Origin: JAQGMV01 sp035626595
Lineage (GTDB): Bacteria > Pseudomonadota > Gammaproteobacteria > Burkholderiales > SG8-41
Direction of reading: 5' to 3'
Length of the DNA: 64,000 nucleotides
Assembly (NCBI GenBank): GCA_035626595.1
Contig: DASPNJ010000134.1
Span: 6,988 to 70,987, forward strand
Made by a program: the position numbers and the translations under genes. Position 1 is the stretch's first letter, and each line of letters opens with the position of its first letter. Positions 43,007 through 51,206 of the stretch are shown here, in pieces. The notes below the pieces were generated by a model. It ran no database searches. It had not been told where the DNA came from and worked only from the letters and a program-made list of their open reading frames with translations.

Positions 43007-44547
43007 ACACCGAGACATCCGGGCATGCGGCGGCGCGGCCGCAAGACGCGCCGGCCGTCCTTAAATCCATCTCGCGCCGCATCGTACTGATGGTGCTCGC
43101 GGCGACGGCCGCGGCGCTCGCCGCCGCGTCCGCCGCGCTCCTGCTGTACGACTCGCACGTCTATCACAACACCGTCATCGCCGACGTATCGACCCAGGCG
43201 CAGGTCGTGGGGCAGGCGAGCGCCGCCGCGCTCATTTTCGACGACCCGAAAGCGGCGCGCGAGACGCTCGCGATACTGCGCGCGAAGCCCGGCATCGTCG
43301 CCGGCGCGCTCTACAACGCGAAAGGCGCGCTGTTCGCCGCGTACCGCGCGCCCGACGTCGAGGCCGATCCGCTGCCGAAGCTCCCGGATCCCGACGCAAT
43401 GCGTATCGAGCATGGCCACGTCGTGCTCTTCAAGCGCATCGTCGAGAACAACGAGGTGCTCGGGACCGTTTATCTCAAAGCGCAGTACAAGCTTGCCGAG
43501 CACGTCATCAATTATCTGTTGATCGTCGGCGGCGTTCTCGTGCTGGGCCTGCTGGTCGCGCTAGGCATTGCGGCGTGGCTCCAGCGGACGATCTCGAGGC
43601 CCGTGCTGGCGATCAGCAGCGTCGCGCACGACGTCGTGGAGAGGCGCGATTTTTCCCTGCGGGCACCCGTCACCACGGACGACGAGATCGGCTACCTGGC
43701 GGGCGCGTTCAACGACATGCTCTCCGAGATCGAGCGGCGCGCGGATGCGCTGGAGCGCTCGAACGAGACGCTCGCGCGCGCCGAAGAGGATCTGAAGAAG
43801 CTCAACAGCGAGCTCGAGCAGCGGGTAAGCGAGCGCACCACGCAGCTCGAAGCCGCGAACAAGGAGCTGGAAGGATTCAGCTATTCCGTGTCTCACGACC
43901 TGCGGGCCCCGGTGCGGGCGATCGGCGGTTTCTCCAAGCTGCTCGCGGAACAGCACGCCGATCAGCTCGACGACGAGGGCCAGCGCAAGCTCGGCATCGT
44001 GCGCAGCGAAGCGGCGCGCATGGCTGCGCTGATCGACGACCTGCTGGCGTTTTCGCGGCTCGGCCGCCAGTCGATCCAGTTCCGCCCGGTCGACATGACC
44101 GAGCTCGTGCAGCGCAATTTCGACGCGCTCAAGGGTCAGCACCACGGCGCGCAGCCCGAGCTGCGGCTGGGGTTGCTGCCGGAGGCGGTCGGCGATCGCA
44201 GCCTGCTCGCGCAGGTCTGGGTGAATCTCATCTCGAACGCGATCAAGTTCTCCTCGAAGAAGGAGAAGCCGGTGATCGAGGTGAGCGCGATATCGGACGA
44301 GCGCGAGCACACCTATTTCGTGCGCGATAACGGCGCCGGCTTCGATCCCCGGTTCGGCGCGAAGCTCTTCGGCGTATTCCAGCGTCTGCACGATCCGTCG
44401 GAGTTTCCCGGCACCGGCGTGGGCCTGGCGCTCGTGCAGCGCATCGTGAGCCGCCACGGCGGGCGCGTGTGGGCCGAGGGCCAGGTCGGCGTCGGGGCGA
44501 CTTTTTACTTCACGCTACCCAGGAGAAGCGTCGATGGAGCAGTTTGA
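42988..44547 (+). CDS. CHASE8-HAMP sensor histidine kinase
   Basis: About 519 residues. Two membrane helices (about 35-55 and 170-195) flank a periplasmic CHASE8-type domain (YHNTVIADVSTQAQVVGQAS, ALIFDDPKAARETLAILRAK). HAMP follows, then a coiled coil (LERSNETLARAEEDLKKLNSE), a HisKA helix with the phosphohistidine in SYSVSHDLRAPVRAIGGFSK, and an ATPase domain with NLISNAIKFSS, VRDNGAGFDP and GTGVGLALV. The start is uncertain: GTG 42988 (19-bp overlap), with ATG 43090 too late for the basic leader. It overlaps the response-regulator gene by 14 bp. CHASE8 is the domain by which YfiN senses YfiR, and YfiR is encoded downstream. Confidence 0.85.
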   Translation: MLQSTVDTETSGHAAARPQDAPAVLKSISRRIVLMVLAATAAALAAASAALLLYDSHVYHNTVIADVSTQAQVVGQASAAALIFDDPKAARETLAILRAKPGIVAGALYNAKGALFAAYRAPDVEADPLPKLPDPDAMRIEHGHVVLFKRIVENNEVLGTVYLKAQYKLAEHVINYLLIVGGVLVLGLLVALGIAAWLQRTISRPVLAISSVAHDVVERRDFSLRAPVTTDDEIGYLAGAFNDMLSEIERRADALERSNETLARAEEDLKKLNSELEQRVSERTTQLEAANKELEGFSYSVSHDLRAPVRAIGGFSKLLAEQHADQLDDEGQRKLGIVRSEAARMAALIDDLLAFSRLGRQSIQFRPVDMTELVQRNFDALKGQHHGAQPELRLGLLPEAVGDRSLLAQVWVNLISNAIKFSSKKEKPVIEVSAISDEREHTYFVRDNGAGFDPRFGAKLFGVFQRLHDPSEFPGTGVGLALVQRIVSRHGGRVWAEGQVGVGATFYFTLPRRSVDGAV

Positions 44548-44977
44548 GCAGATTGAGATCCTGCTGGTCGAAGACAGCCCGCTCGATGCCGAGCTCACGA
44601 TCACCGGACTGAAGCGCGGCAAGGTCGCAAACACCGTCAACTGGGTGAAGGACGGTCAGGAGGCGCTCGATTATCTGTTCCGCGAGGGCGCTTATGCCGA
44701 CCGCGAGGACGTGCCGCCGCGGCTCGTGCTGCTCGATCTGAAGATGCCGAAAATCGATGGCATCGAAGTGCTGCGGCGGATCAAGGCCGACGAGCGCACG
44801 CGCCGCATTCCCGTCGTGGTGATGACTTCCTCGGAAGAAGAGAGCGACGTCGCGCGCAGCTACGACCTGGGCGTCAACAGCTACGTGGTCAAACCGATGG
44901 ATTTCAACGCGCTGGCCGAGGTCACGCGCCAGGCCGGTTTCTACTGGCTCGCGATCAACCGCAGCGTCTCGAAATGA
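44534..44977 (+). CDS. Single-domain response regulator (Rcp1-like)
   Basis: 147 residues, receiver only. The acidic pocket is LLVEDSPLDAEL, the phosphoacceptor Asp lies in VLLDLKMPKIDG, then the Thr/Ser switch MTSSEEESD and lysine VVKPMDF. It resembles the CheY-like regulators paired with phytochrome-type kinases. There is no output domain, so it acts by protein contact or as a phosphate relay, probably towards the EAL protein of the same operon. It overlaps both neighbours (14 bp and 4 bp). Confidence 0.9.
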   Translation: MEQFEQIEILLVEDSPLDAELTITGLKRGKVANTVNWVKDGQEALDYLFREGAYADREDVPPRLVLLDLKMPKIDGIEVLRRIKADERTRRIPVVVMTSSEEESDVARSYDLGVNSYVVKPMDFNALAEVTRQAGFYWLAINRSVSK

Positions 44978-46893
44978 CGCGCAACGAGGCCTCGCGGCAG
45001 TGGCGGCGCTGCACGATCGCTGCGGCGCTCGCCGTGCTTTCAGCGGAGGCCGCGGCGGCTCCGGACAAGCGCAGCATCGCCGATCTCTCGCTGGAAGAGC
45101 TCGGAAACCTCGTGGTGATGTCGGTGTCGCGGCGCGAGCAGCCGCTCTCGGAGGCGCCGGCGTCGGCGTTCGTGATCACCGCGGACGACATCCGCCGCTC
45201 CGGCGCGCGCTCGCTGCCGGAGGCGCTGCGGCTCGCCCCGAATCTCCAGGTCGCCCGACTCGATGCGGGGCAGTACGCGATCAGCGCGCGCGGCTTCAAC
45301 AACACCATAGGCAACAAGCTCCTGGTGCTGATCGACGGGCGCACCGTCTACTCGCCGCTGTACTCCGGCGTGTTCTGGGAAGCACAGCAGGTGATGCTCG
45401 AGGACGTCGAGCGCATCGAGGTGGTGAGCGGCCCGGGCGGCACGCTGTGGGGCGTGAACGCGGTGAACGGCGTCATCAACGTGATCACGCGTGCCGCGCG
45501 CGATACGCAGGGTGCGCTCCTCGCGCTCGGCGGCGGCAATCGCGAGTACGGCGGCGCCGCACGGTTCGGCGGCAGGCTCGGAGAGGCCGGTCACTTCCGC
45601 GTGTATGCGCGTGGCGCCGACATCCAGAACACCCGCCAGGAGAACGGCGCGGCCCGACCGGACGGCCGGGAGATCGGCCAAGTCGGTTTTCGGGCGGACT
45701 TCACGACGGGGGCGGGCGCGTTCACGGTGCAGGGCGACGCTTATGACGGCAAGTCCGAGCACGGCGGCTTCATCGGACCTTTCGAGCTCGCGCCGATCAA
45801 GGTCTCGGGCGCCAACGTGCTCGCCCGCTGGACACGCGAGCTCGCCGGCGGCTCGGATGTGCGCGTGCAGGCGTACTTCGACCACACCAAGCGCGACGAT
45901 CCGCTCTTCTACAGGCCGACCGCGGACATCTTCGACGTCGAAGCCCAGCACGGAATCCCGTTCGGTGCTCACCGGTTCGCGTGGGGCGCGAATTACCGCC
46001 GCGCGCGCGACGACGTCAAGCCCGGGCAGTTCTTCACGAGCTTCGTTCCCGCGAGCCGCGCGCTGGATTACGTCAGCGTCTACGCGCAGGGCGAGCTCGC
46101 GCTGACGAAATCGGTCGATCTCACGATCGGCATGCGGCTCGAGCGCAACGACTACACCGGCTGGGAGTATCTCCCGAACGCGCGGATCGCGTGGCAGGCG
46201 AGCGAACGCGATCTTCTGTGGGGCGCCGTGTCGCGCGCGGTGCGCTCGCCCTCGCGGCTCGACCGCGACGTTCGCTTTCCGGCGAATCCCCCGTTCCTGC
46301 TCTTCGGCGGCGCCGAGTTCGAATCCGAAGTCGCGAACGTGATCGAAGCGGGCTATCGAACGCGGCGGGGCCGCCTGTCGCTTTCGGCCACGGCGTTCCG
46401 CCACATCTGGGACGACGTCCGGAGTGCGCGCGGCGGATTTCCGGTCGTCCTGGAAAATCGCATCGATGGTTTCATCCAGGGCGTCGAGTCCTGGGCGACG
46501 CTCGACGTGGTGCCGAGCTGGCGGCTGATCGCCGGCTACACCCTGTTGCGCGAGCACCTGCGGCTCGAGCCCGGAAGCACCGATCCGGTCGGTATCGCCA
46601 ATCCGCAGCTCGCGAACGATCCGGATCAGCACTGGCTGCTGCGCTCCTCGCACAATCTCACCCCGCGCCACGAGCTCGATTTCATGCTGCGGCACGTGAG
46701 CTCGCTGCCGCTGCAGGCCGTGCCGGCGTACACCGCGCTCGACGTGCGCTTCGGCTGGCGCGTACAACCGCATGTCGAGCTCTCGGTGACGGGTAACAAT
46801 CTGCTCGACCCGCGGCACGTCGAGTTCGGTGCCTTACCCGGGCGCAGCGAATTCAGGCGCGGTGTGTTCGTGAAGCTGGTGGTGACGCAATGA
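44974..46893 (+). CDS. TonB-dependent outer-membrane receptor
   Basis: 639 residues. A signal peptide ends near EAAAAP. A short DLSLEELGNLVVMSVSRR segment precedes the plug domain, which contains ALRLAPNLQVARLDAGQYAI and VERIEVVSGPGGTLWGVNAV. A barrel of about 22 strands ends FRRGVFVKLVVTQ. The DLSLEEL-type start and size resemble receptors lying next to YfiR/two-component genes rather than siderophore operons. The ligand is unknown. The ATG overlaps the regulator stop by 4 bp and the stop overlaps yfiR. Confidence 0.88.
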   Translation: MTRNEASRQWRRCTIAAALAVLSAEAAAAPDKRSIADLSLEELGNLVVMSVSRREQPLSEAPASAFVITADDIRRSGARSLPEALRLAPNLQVARLDAGQYAISARGFNNTIGNKLLVLIDGRTVYSPLYSGVFWEAQQVMLEDVERIEVVSGPGGTLWGVNAVNGVINVITRAARDTQGALLALGGGNREYGGAARFGGRLGEAGHFRVYARGADIQNTRQENGAARPDGREIGQVGFRADFTTGAGAFTVQGDAYDGKSEHGGFIGPFELAPIKVSGANVLARWTRELAGGSDVRVQAYFDHTKRDDPLFYRPTADIFDVEAQHGIPFGAHRFAWGANYRRARDDVKPGQFFTSFVPASRALDYVSVYAQGELALTKSVDLTIGMRLERNDYTGWEYLPNARIAWQASERDLLWGAVSRAVRSPSRLDRDVRFPANPPFLLFGGAEFESEVANVIEAGYRTRRGRLSLSATAFRHIWDDVRSARGGFPVVLENRIDGFIQGVESWATLDVVPSWRLIAGYTLLREHLRLEPGSTDPVGIANPQLANDPDQHWLLRSSHNLTPRHELDFMLRHVSSLPLQAVPAYTALDVRFGWRVQPHVELSVTGNNLLDPRHVEFGALPGRSEFRRGVFVKLVVTQ

Positions 46894-47486
46894 GCGCGCT
46901 CAGGTTCCTCGCCCTTGCCGCCATGCTCGCACTGGGCTTGAGCTCGGCCCACGCTCAACCGGTGGAGGACGAAGAGCTGGTGAAAGCGGCGTTCCTGCTG
47001 CGCTTCGTCCAGTACGTTCAATGGCCGCAGGACGGCGCCTCGCGCGGCGAGACGCCGATCACGATCGGCGTGGCGCGGGCGAACGGCCTTGCGGCCAAGC
47101 TCACGCGCCTCGTTGCCGACCGCGGTCCCGGTGGCCGCAAGGTGGACGTGCGGGTCGTGAATTCCCCGGAAGACCTCGCGTCGGTGGAACTGCTCTTCGT
47201 CGGCGGCGCCGACCCCGCCGGAGTCGTTGCGTACGCGAACGCCACGACCGGACGCGGCGTGCTGGTCGTCACCGAGGCGACCGGAGCGCTCGAGCACGGC
47301 AGCATGATCAACTTCGTGCTCGTCGATCGCCGCGTGCGTTTCGAGATCGCGCCGGGCGCCGCCGAGAAGTCGGGGCTCGTCGTGAGCTCGCGTCTGCTCG
47401 CGGTGGCAGTGCGCGTGCATCGCGGGGCGGCGCAGCCGGAGCTTTATTACTCCAGGGGCCGCACCGGCGCCGCGGCCGCAAGCTGA
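46890..47486 (+). CDS. YfiR/DUF4154 family periplasmic protein
   Basis: 198 residues. A Sec signal (MSALRFLALAAMLALGLSSA) is followed by the family start EDEELVKAAFLLRFVQYVQWP. TPITIGVARANGLAAKL, VELLFVGGADPAGVV and the closing GSMINFVLVDRRVRFEIAPG block are typical, as is KSGLVVSSRLLAVAVRV. In Pseudomonas, YfiR represses the cyclase YfiN from the periplasm. No YfiN is present here, but the operon's kinase carries the matching CHASE8 sensor. The mature protein has no cysteines, unlike P. aeruginosa YfiR, so redox control is not supported. Last gene of the coupled operon. Confidence 0.87.
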   Translation: MSALRFLALAAMLALGLSSAHAQPVEDEELVKAAFLLRFVQYVQWPQDGASRGETPITIGVARANGLAAKLTRLVADRGPGGRKVDVRVVNSPEDLASVELLFVGGADPAGVVAYANATTGRGVLVVTEATGALEHGSMINFVLVDRRVRFEIAPGAAEKSGLVVSSRLLAVAVRVHRGAAQPELYYSRGRTGAAAAS

Positions 47487-47550
47487 GTCCGACGACGCCG
47501 CTGTTCCCGATGACGGGCGCGCTGCTGTCCGAGCGGCTCGTCCGTGAAAG

Positions 47551-49767
47551 CTAGATCGACGCCCGCCGCAGGCGCAGCGCGTTCGTCACGACCGAAACCG
47601 AGGAAAGGGCCATCGCAGCGCCGGCGAATACGGGCGAGAGCAGCATGCCGAAAAACGGATACAGCACGCCGGCTGCGACCGGTATGCCGAGCGCGTTGTA
47701 GCCGAACGCGAACAGGAGGTTCTGGCGGATGTTTCGCATCGTCGCGCGTGACAGCGCCGCGGCACGCGCGATGCCGCGCAGATCGCCTTTGACCAGCGTT
47801 ACGCCCGCGCTTTCCATCGCGACGTCCGTGCCCGTGCCCATTGCGATGCCGACATCGGCCTGTGCGAGCGCGGGTGCGTCGTTGATGCCGTCACCGGCCA
47901 TCGCGACCTTGCGGCCTTCCGCCTGCAACCGCTGCACGTGTTTCGCCTTGTCCTGAGGGAGCACCTCGCCGATCGCGACGTCGATGCCGAGCGTGCGTGC
48001 AACGGCGTCCGCGGTGCGCTGGGAATCACCGGTCAGCATGACGATGCGTACGTTCGAGCGCCTGAGCGCTGCGATCGCTTCGGGCGTGCTGTCCTTGATC
48101 GGATCGGCGATCGCGGCGATCGCACGCGCGGCGCCGTCTACCGCAAGAAAAACGACGGTCTTCGCCTCGGCACGCAGCGTCTCGGCACGCGCATCCCAAT
48201 TGCGCGTGTCGATGCCGCGCTGGTCCAGGAATGCGCGGCTGCCGACGAGGACGCTGCGCTCATCGACGGCCGCTTCGACACCGAGGCCGTTCAGCGCCTG
48301 AAAATCCGCCGCGGGTTTGAGCGCGATGCCGCCTGACTTTGCCGCTTGGACTATGGCGTGCGCGATCGGATGCTCGGACGGGCGCTCGGCCGATGCGAGC
48401 AGCAGCAGCGCCTCGTCGCGCGCGATGCCGTCGGTCTCGAGCTCCGTCAGCGCCGGGCGCCCCAGCGTGAGCGTGCCGGTCTTGTCCACGACCAGCGTGT
48501 CGATGTCGCGCATGCGTTCGATCGCTCCGGCATTGCGGAAGAGGATCCCGGCGCGCGCACCTTCGCCCATGGCGACCGTCATCGAGATCGGCGTCGCAAG
48601 ACCGACAGCACACGGACAGGCGATGATGAGCACCGCCACGGCGTTGAGCAGCGCATAGGTCGTCGCGGGCTCGGGACCGAAAAGCCACCACACCGCCGCC
48701 GTGATGAACGCGATCACGATGACGATCTCCACGAATCGTGCGGCGATGACGTCGGTCAGGCGCTGAATGGGCGCGCGGGTGCGCTGCGCTTCTCCGACCA
48801 TGTGCACGATACGGGCGAGCAGGGTGTCGGAACCCACGCGCTCGGCACGCATGATGATCGACCCGGTGCCGTTCACGGTGGCGCCGGTAACCTTGTCGCC
48901 GGCGGCTTTCGCCACGGGCACGGGCTCGCCGGTGACCATCGATTCATCCACGCGGCTCGCGCCCTCCAGCACCGTGCCGTCCACCGGGATCTTCTCGCCC
49001 GGCTTCACGCGCAGCCGGTCGCCGGCCACGACGCTTTCCAGCGGCACCTCCTCTTCGGCACCGTCTTCGCGCACGCGCCACGCGAGATTGGGGGCGAGAC
49101 GCAGCAGCTCGCTGATCGCCTGGCTGGTGCGGCCCATCGCGCGCATCTGAAGCAGGTCGCCGAGCAGCACCAGCGTCACGATCACGGCCCCAGCCTCGAA
49201 ATAGGTGCCGACCGCACCGTCGTGCGCACGGAATTCGTGCGGGAAGATGCCCGGCACGAGAACCGCCGCGAGGCTGAAGAGATAGGCGAGCCCCACGCCG
49301 AGTCCGATCAGCGTGTACATGTTCGGCGAGCGATTCGCGATCGAGCGCCAGAATTTGTGCAGGATCGGCCAGCCGACCCACAGAACGACCGGCGTACCCA
49401 GCACGAATTCGACCCAGCCACGCGCGCGCGGCGCGAGCCCGAACGGCTCGGGGAAACCGACCATCGGCGCCATTGCGAGCACGACGAGCGGAATCGTCAG
49501 CGCGGTGCCGATCCAGAAGCGCCGGGTCAGATCGCGAAGCTCGGAATCGTCGGCTGCGCCGGTTCCGGCGATCGGCACCAGCGCCATGCCGCAGATCGGG
49601 CAGTCGCCGGGCGCATCGCGCACGATCTCGGGATGCATGGGACAGGTGTACTTGGCGCCGACAGCGGCCGGCTGCGGCGCTCCACGTGCGGCGGCCGCGT
49701 GCGCGTGCTCCTGGCAGTGCGCGTGGCCGCGTGCGTCATGATGGTTCCCATGTGCCGCGTGATTCAT
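47551..49767 (-). CDS. copA: Copper-translocating P1B-type ATPase
   Basis: 738 residues. The His-rich N-terminus (NHAAHGNHHDARGHAHCQEH) is followed by a heavy-metal-binding domain with YTCPMHPEIVRDAPGDCPIC rather than classical GMxCxxC repeats. The core has the phosphatase loop DESMVTGEPVPV, the membrane metal site IACPCAVGLATP, the phosphorylation site VDKTGTLTLG, the SEHPIAHAIV motif and GDGINDAPALA. It exports Cu(I), possibly Ag(I), from the cytosol. It is read from a MerR-type promoter (49803-49833) shared with the divergent CueR-like regulator. A His-rich head plus this binding domain is typical of copper pumps in metal-resistance islands. Confidence 0.93.
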   Translation of the reverse strand: MNHAAHGNHHDARGHAHCQEHAHAAAARGAPQPAAVGAKYTCPMHPEIVRDAPGDCPICGMALVPIAGTGAADDSELRDLTRRFWIGTALTIPLVVLAMAPMVGFPEPFGLAPRARGWVEFVLGTPVVLWVGWPILHKFWRSIANRSPNMYTLIGLGVGLAYLFSLAAVLVPGIFPHEFRAHDGAVGTYFEAGAVIVTLVLLGDLLQMRAMGRTSQAISELLRLAPNLAWRVREDGAEEEVPLESVVAGDRLRVKPGEKIPVDGTVLEGASRVDESMVTGEPVPVAKAAGDKVTGATVNGTGSIIMRAERVGSDTLLARIVHMVGEAQRTRAPIQRLTDVIAARFVEIVIVIAFITAAVWWLFGPEPATTYALLNAVAVLIIACPCAVGLATPISMTVAMGEGARAGILFRNAGAIERMRDIDTLVVDKTGTLTLGRPALTELETDGIARDEALLLLASAERPSEHPIAHAIVQAAKSGGIALKPAADFQALNGLGVEAAVDERSVLVGSRAFLDQRGIDTRNWDARAETLRAEAKTVVFLAVDGAARAIAAIADPIKDSTPEAIAALRRSNVRIVMLTGDSQRTADAVARTLGIDVAIGEVLPQDKAKHVQRLQAEGRKVAMAGDGINDAPALAQADVGIAMGTGTDVAMESAGVTLVKGDLRGIARAAALSRATMRNIRQNLLFAFGYNALGIPVAAGVLYPFFGMLLSPVFAGAAMALSSVSVVTNALRLRRASI

Positions 49768-49802
49768 CGTGAGTCTCCGCAGTTGTCAGAACGATGGCAG
49801 CA

Positions 49803-49833
49803 GTCTAAAGTCCGTACTTTAGTACGGAGTCAA
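49803..49833 (-). promoter_or_regulatory. MerR-type promoter/operator of copA
   Basis: Minus-strand -35 TTGACT (49828-49833) and -10 TTAGAC (49803-49808) are 19 bp apart, the over-long spacer that MerR-family activators correct. The spacer holds a dyad TCCGTAC-N4-GTACGGA (49811-49828). It lies 36 nt upstream of copA and directly before the divergent merR-type gene, so the regulator probably controls both. Confidence 0.88.
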
Positions 49834-49841
49834 GAACCCCT

Positions 49842-50285
49842 ATGGACGACGGGCAACTTACGATCGCCGGTGTTGCGCGCACCGCGGGCGTCGGCGTGGA
49901 GACCGTGCGCTACTACGAGCGGCGTGGCCTGATCGCACAGCCGAAGAAGTCTCTCGGGTCGTATCGCAGGTACGGGTCCGACCACGTGGGGCGGATTCGG
50001 TTCGTCAAACGCGCGCAGGAGCTGGGATTCACGCTCGATGAAGTCGAGTCGCTTCTGAAGCTCGAGGACGGCACCGACCGCAGAAGCATTCAGAAAATCG
50101 CCGCCGAACGGCTGCAGCAGGTGCGCGGTCGCATCGCCGATCTGCGCCGCATCGAGCGCACGCTCGCGCATCTGCTCGAAGACTGCAGGGACAGGGGGAC
50201 GCCGCAATGCCCGATCATCGGGGCTATCGCGGGCTCCCCATCACTCCAAGCCCCTCGCCGCAATGCGCGGCGAGAGCGCGGTTAG
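49842..50285 (+). CDS. MerR-family copper-responsive regulator (CueR-like)
   Basis: 147 residues. The winged-helix head reads TIAGVARTAGVGVETVRYYE, then SLGSYRRYGSDHVGRIRFV and the coiled dimerisation helix. Metal-loop cysteines Cys115 and Cys123 are spaced C-x7-C as in CueR. Ser82 stands where CueR has its selectivity serine and MerR a cysteine, favouring monovalent Cu/Ag/Au. The last 20 residues are Arg-rich and unusual. It is divergent from copA with the operator between them, and a second similar operator lies before the CusF-like gene. Confidence 0.88.
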   Translation: MDDGQLTIAGVARTAGVGVETVRYYERRGLIAQPKKSLGSYRRYGSDHVGRIRFVKRAQELGFTLDEVESLLKLEDGTDRRSIQKIAAERLQQVRGRIADLRRIERTLAHLLEDCRDRGTPQCPIIGAIAGSPSLQAPRRNARRERG

Positions 50286-50290
50286 CGTCA

Positions 50291-50623
50291 CTACTTCACC
50301 GGCTCGATTTTCGTCACCGTGTAGGCGCCGCCGATCCTGTCGGCCGAGAACCTGATCTTGTCGCCGGGCTTCACGCTATCGAGCACCGCCGGGTCCTGCA
50401 CCTGGAACACCATCGTCATCGGCGGCATGTCGAGGTTCTGTATGGGACCGTGCCGGATCGTGAGCTTCTTCGCGTCCTTGTCCACGCGGCGCACTTCGCC
50501 GTCGCTGAGCGCGTGGTGAGCGGCGTGCGCGTCAGTCGTGGCCGTGGTGTGGCTCGTCGCAATGGCTGACGCGGGCAGGCCGAGTGCGGCCGCAAGAGAT
50601 GCGGCGGTCAGTAACGTTTTCAA
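50291..50623 (-). CDS. CusF-like periplasmic copper-binding protein
   Basis: 110 residues. A Sec signal ends near LPASAIA. A His-rich linker (ATTDAHAAHHALS) leads into a small OB-fold with RRVDKDAKKLTIRHGPIQNL and DMPPMTMVFQV. The CusF ligands His and two Mets are kept, but the stacking Trp of CusF is Met here (DMPPM). The chain ends GAYTVTKIEPVK. It chaperones Cu(I) in the periplasm. It lies immediately downstream of a MerR-type operator and converges with the regulator gene (5-bp gap). Confidence 0.87.
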   Translation of the reverse strand: MKTLLTAASLAAALGLPASAIATSHTTATTDAHAAHHALSDGEVRRVDKDAKKLTIRHGPIQNLDMPPMTMVFQVQDPAVLDSVKPGDKIRFSADRIGGAYTVTKIEPVK

Positions 50624-50659
50624 TGTCGTTCTCCTGTTGGGATGATTGGAGGCGCCAAA

Positions 50660-50690
50660 CGCCAGGGTCCGTACTGCACTACCGAGTCAA
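50660..50690 (-). promoter_or_regulatory. Second MerR-type operator/promoter upstream of cusF-like gene
   Basis: Minus-strand TTGACT (50685-50690) followed by a 19-bp spacer CGGTAGTGCAGTACGGACC. Its right half GTACGGAC is identical to the copA operator, and its left half differs at few positions (CGGTAGT versus CCGTACT). The -10 (CTGGCG or TGGCGT) is poor. It lies about 37 bp before the CusF-like ATG, inside a larger - strand operon. Confidence 0.7.
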
Positions 50691-50695
50691 GCGGT

Positions 50696-51184
50696 TCATC
50701 GCACCGTGATCTTTCCCATCATCCCGGCCTCGAAATGGCCGGAGACGAGGCAGGCGTAGTAGAACTGGCCGGCCTTCGTGAACTGCCAGACCATGCGTTC
50801 GGTCTTGCCGGGCGCGACGTGCGCCATGTAGGGCTCGTCGTGCTCCATGCCGGGGTGCTTGCGCATGAGCTCGGCATGCTCCTTTAGATCCTTCATCGTG
50901 CCGAGCACCATCTCGTGCATCGTCCTGCCCGAGTTCTTCACTTCGAATCTCACGACCTCGCCGCGCTTGACCGTGAGCTCCGCGGGATCGAAGCGCATCC
51001 TGTCGTTCATATCGACCTTGATCGTGCGCGTGACCTTCTTCGGGTCGCCTTCGCGGCCGAACGTTGTCTCCTCGCCCGAGAGCGGGCGCTTCGCTTTCGA
51101 TGCGTGATCGCCCGGCCCATGCGCCCACGCAGCAGCGCCGACGCCAAGCGCCGCAGCGAGCGCGAATGTAACGAGATATCTCAT
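50696..51184 (-). CDS. Periplasmic cupredoxin domain protein
   Basis: 162 residues. A signal peptide (MRYLVTFALAAALGVGAAAWA) precedes HGPGDHASKAKR. The cupredoxin fold has type-1 copper ligands: His in SGRTMHEMVLG, then Cys and His in YYACLVSGHFEAGM, with Met as axial ligand. A Met/His-rich helix (ELMRKHPGMEHDEPYMAHV) could bind further copper. ATG 51184 is chosen (MRYLV); upstream open frame is not coding. It is the same transcript as the multicopper oxidase (22-bp gap). Confidence 0.88.
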   Translation of the reverse strand: MRYLVTFALAAALGVGAAAWAHGPGDHASKAKRPLSGEETTFGREGDPKKVTRTIKVDMNDRMRFDPAELTVKRGEVVRFEVKNSGRTMHEMVLGTMKDLKEHAELMRKHPGMEHDEPYMAHVAPGKTERMVWQFTKAGQFYYACLVSGHFEAGMMGKITVR

Positions 51185-51206
51185 CGTGTGTTCTCCTCGA
51201 GCGCTA

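Noticed and set aside
47018..47311. 97-codon - strand frame
   Set aside because: Antisense to yfiR; Pro/Thr/Ser-rich shadow.
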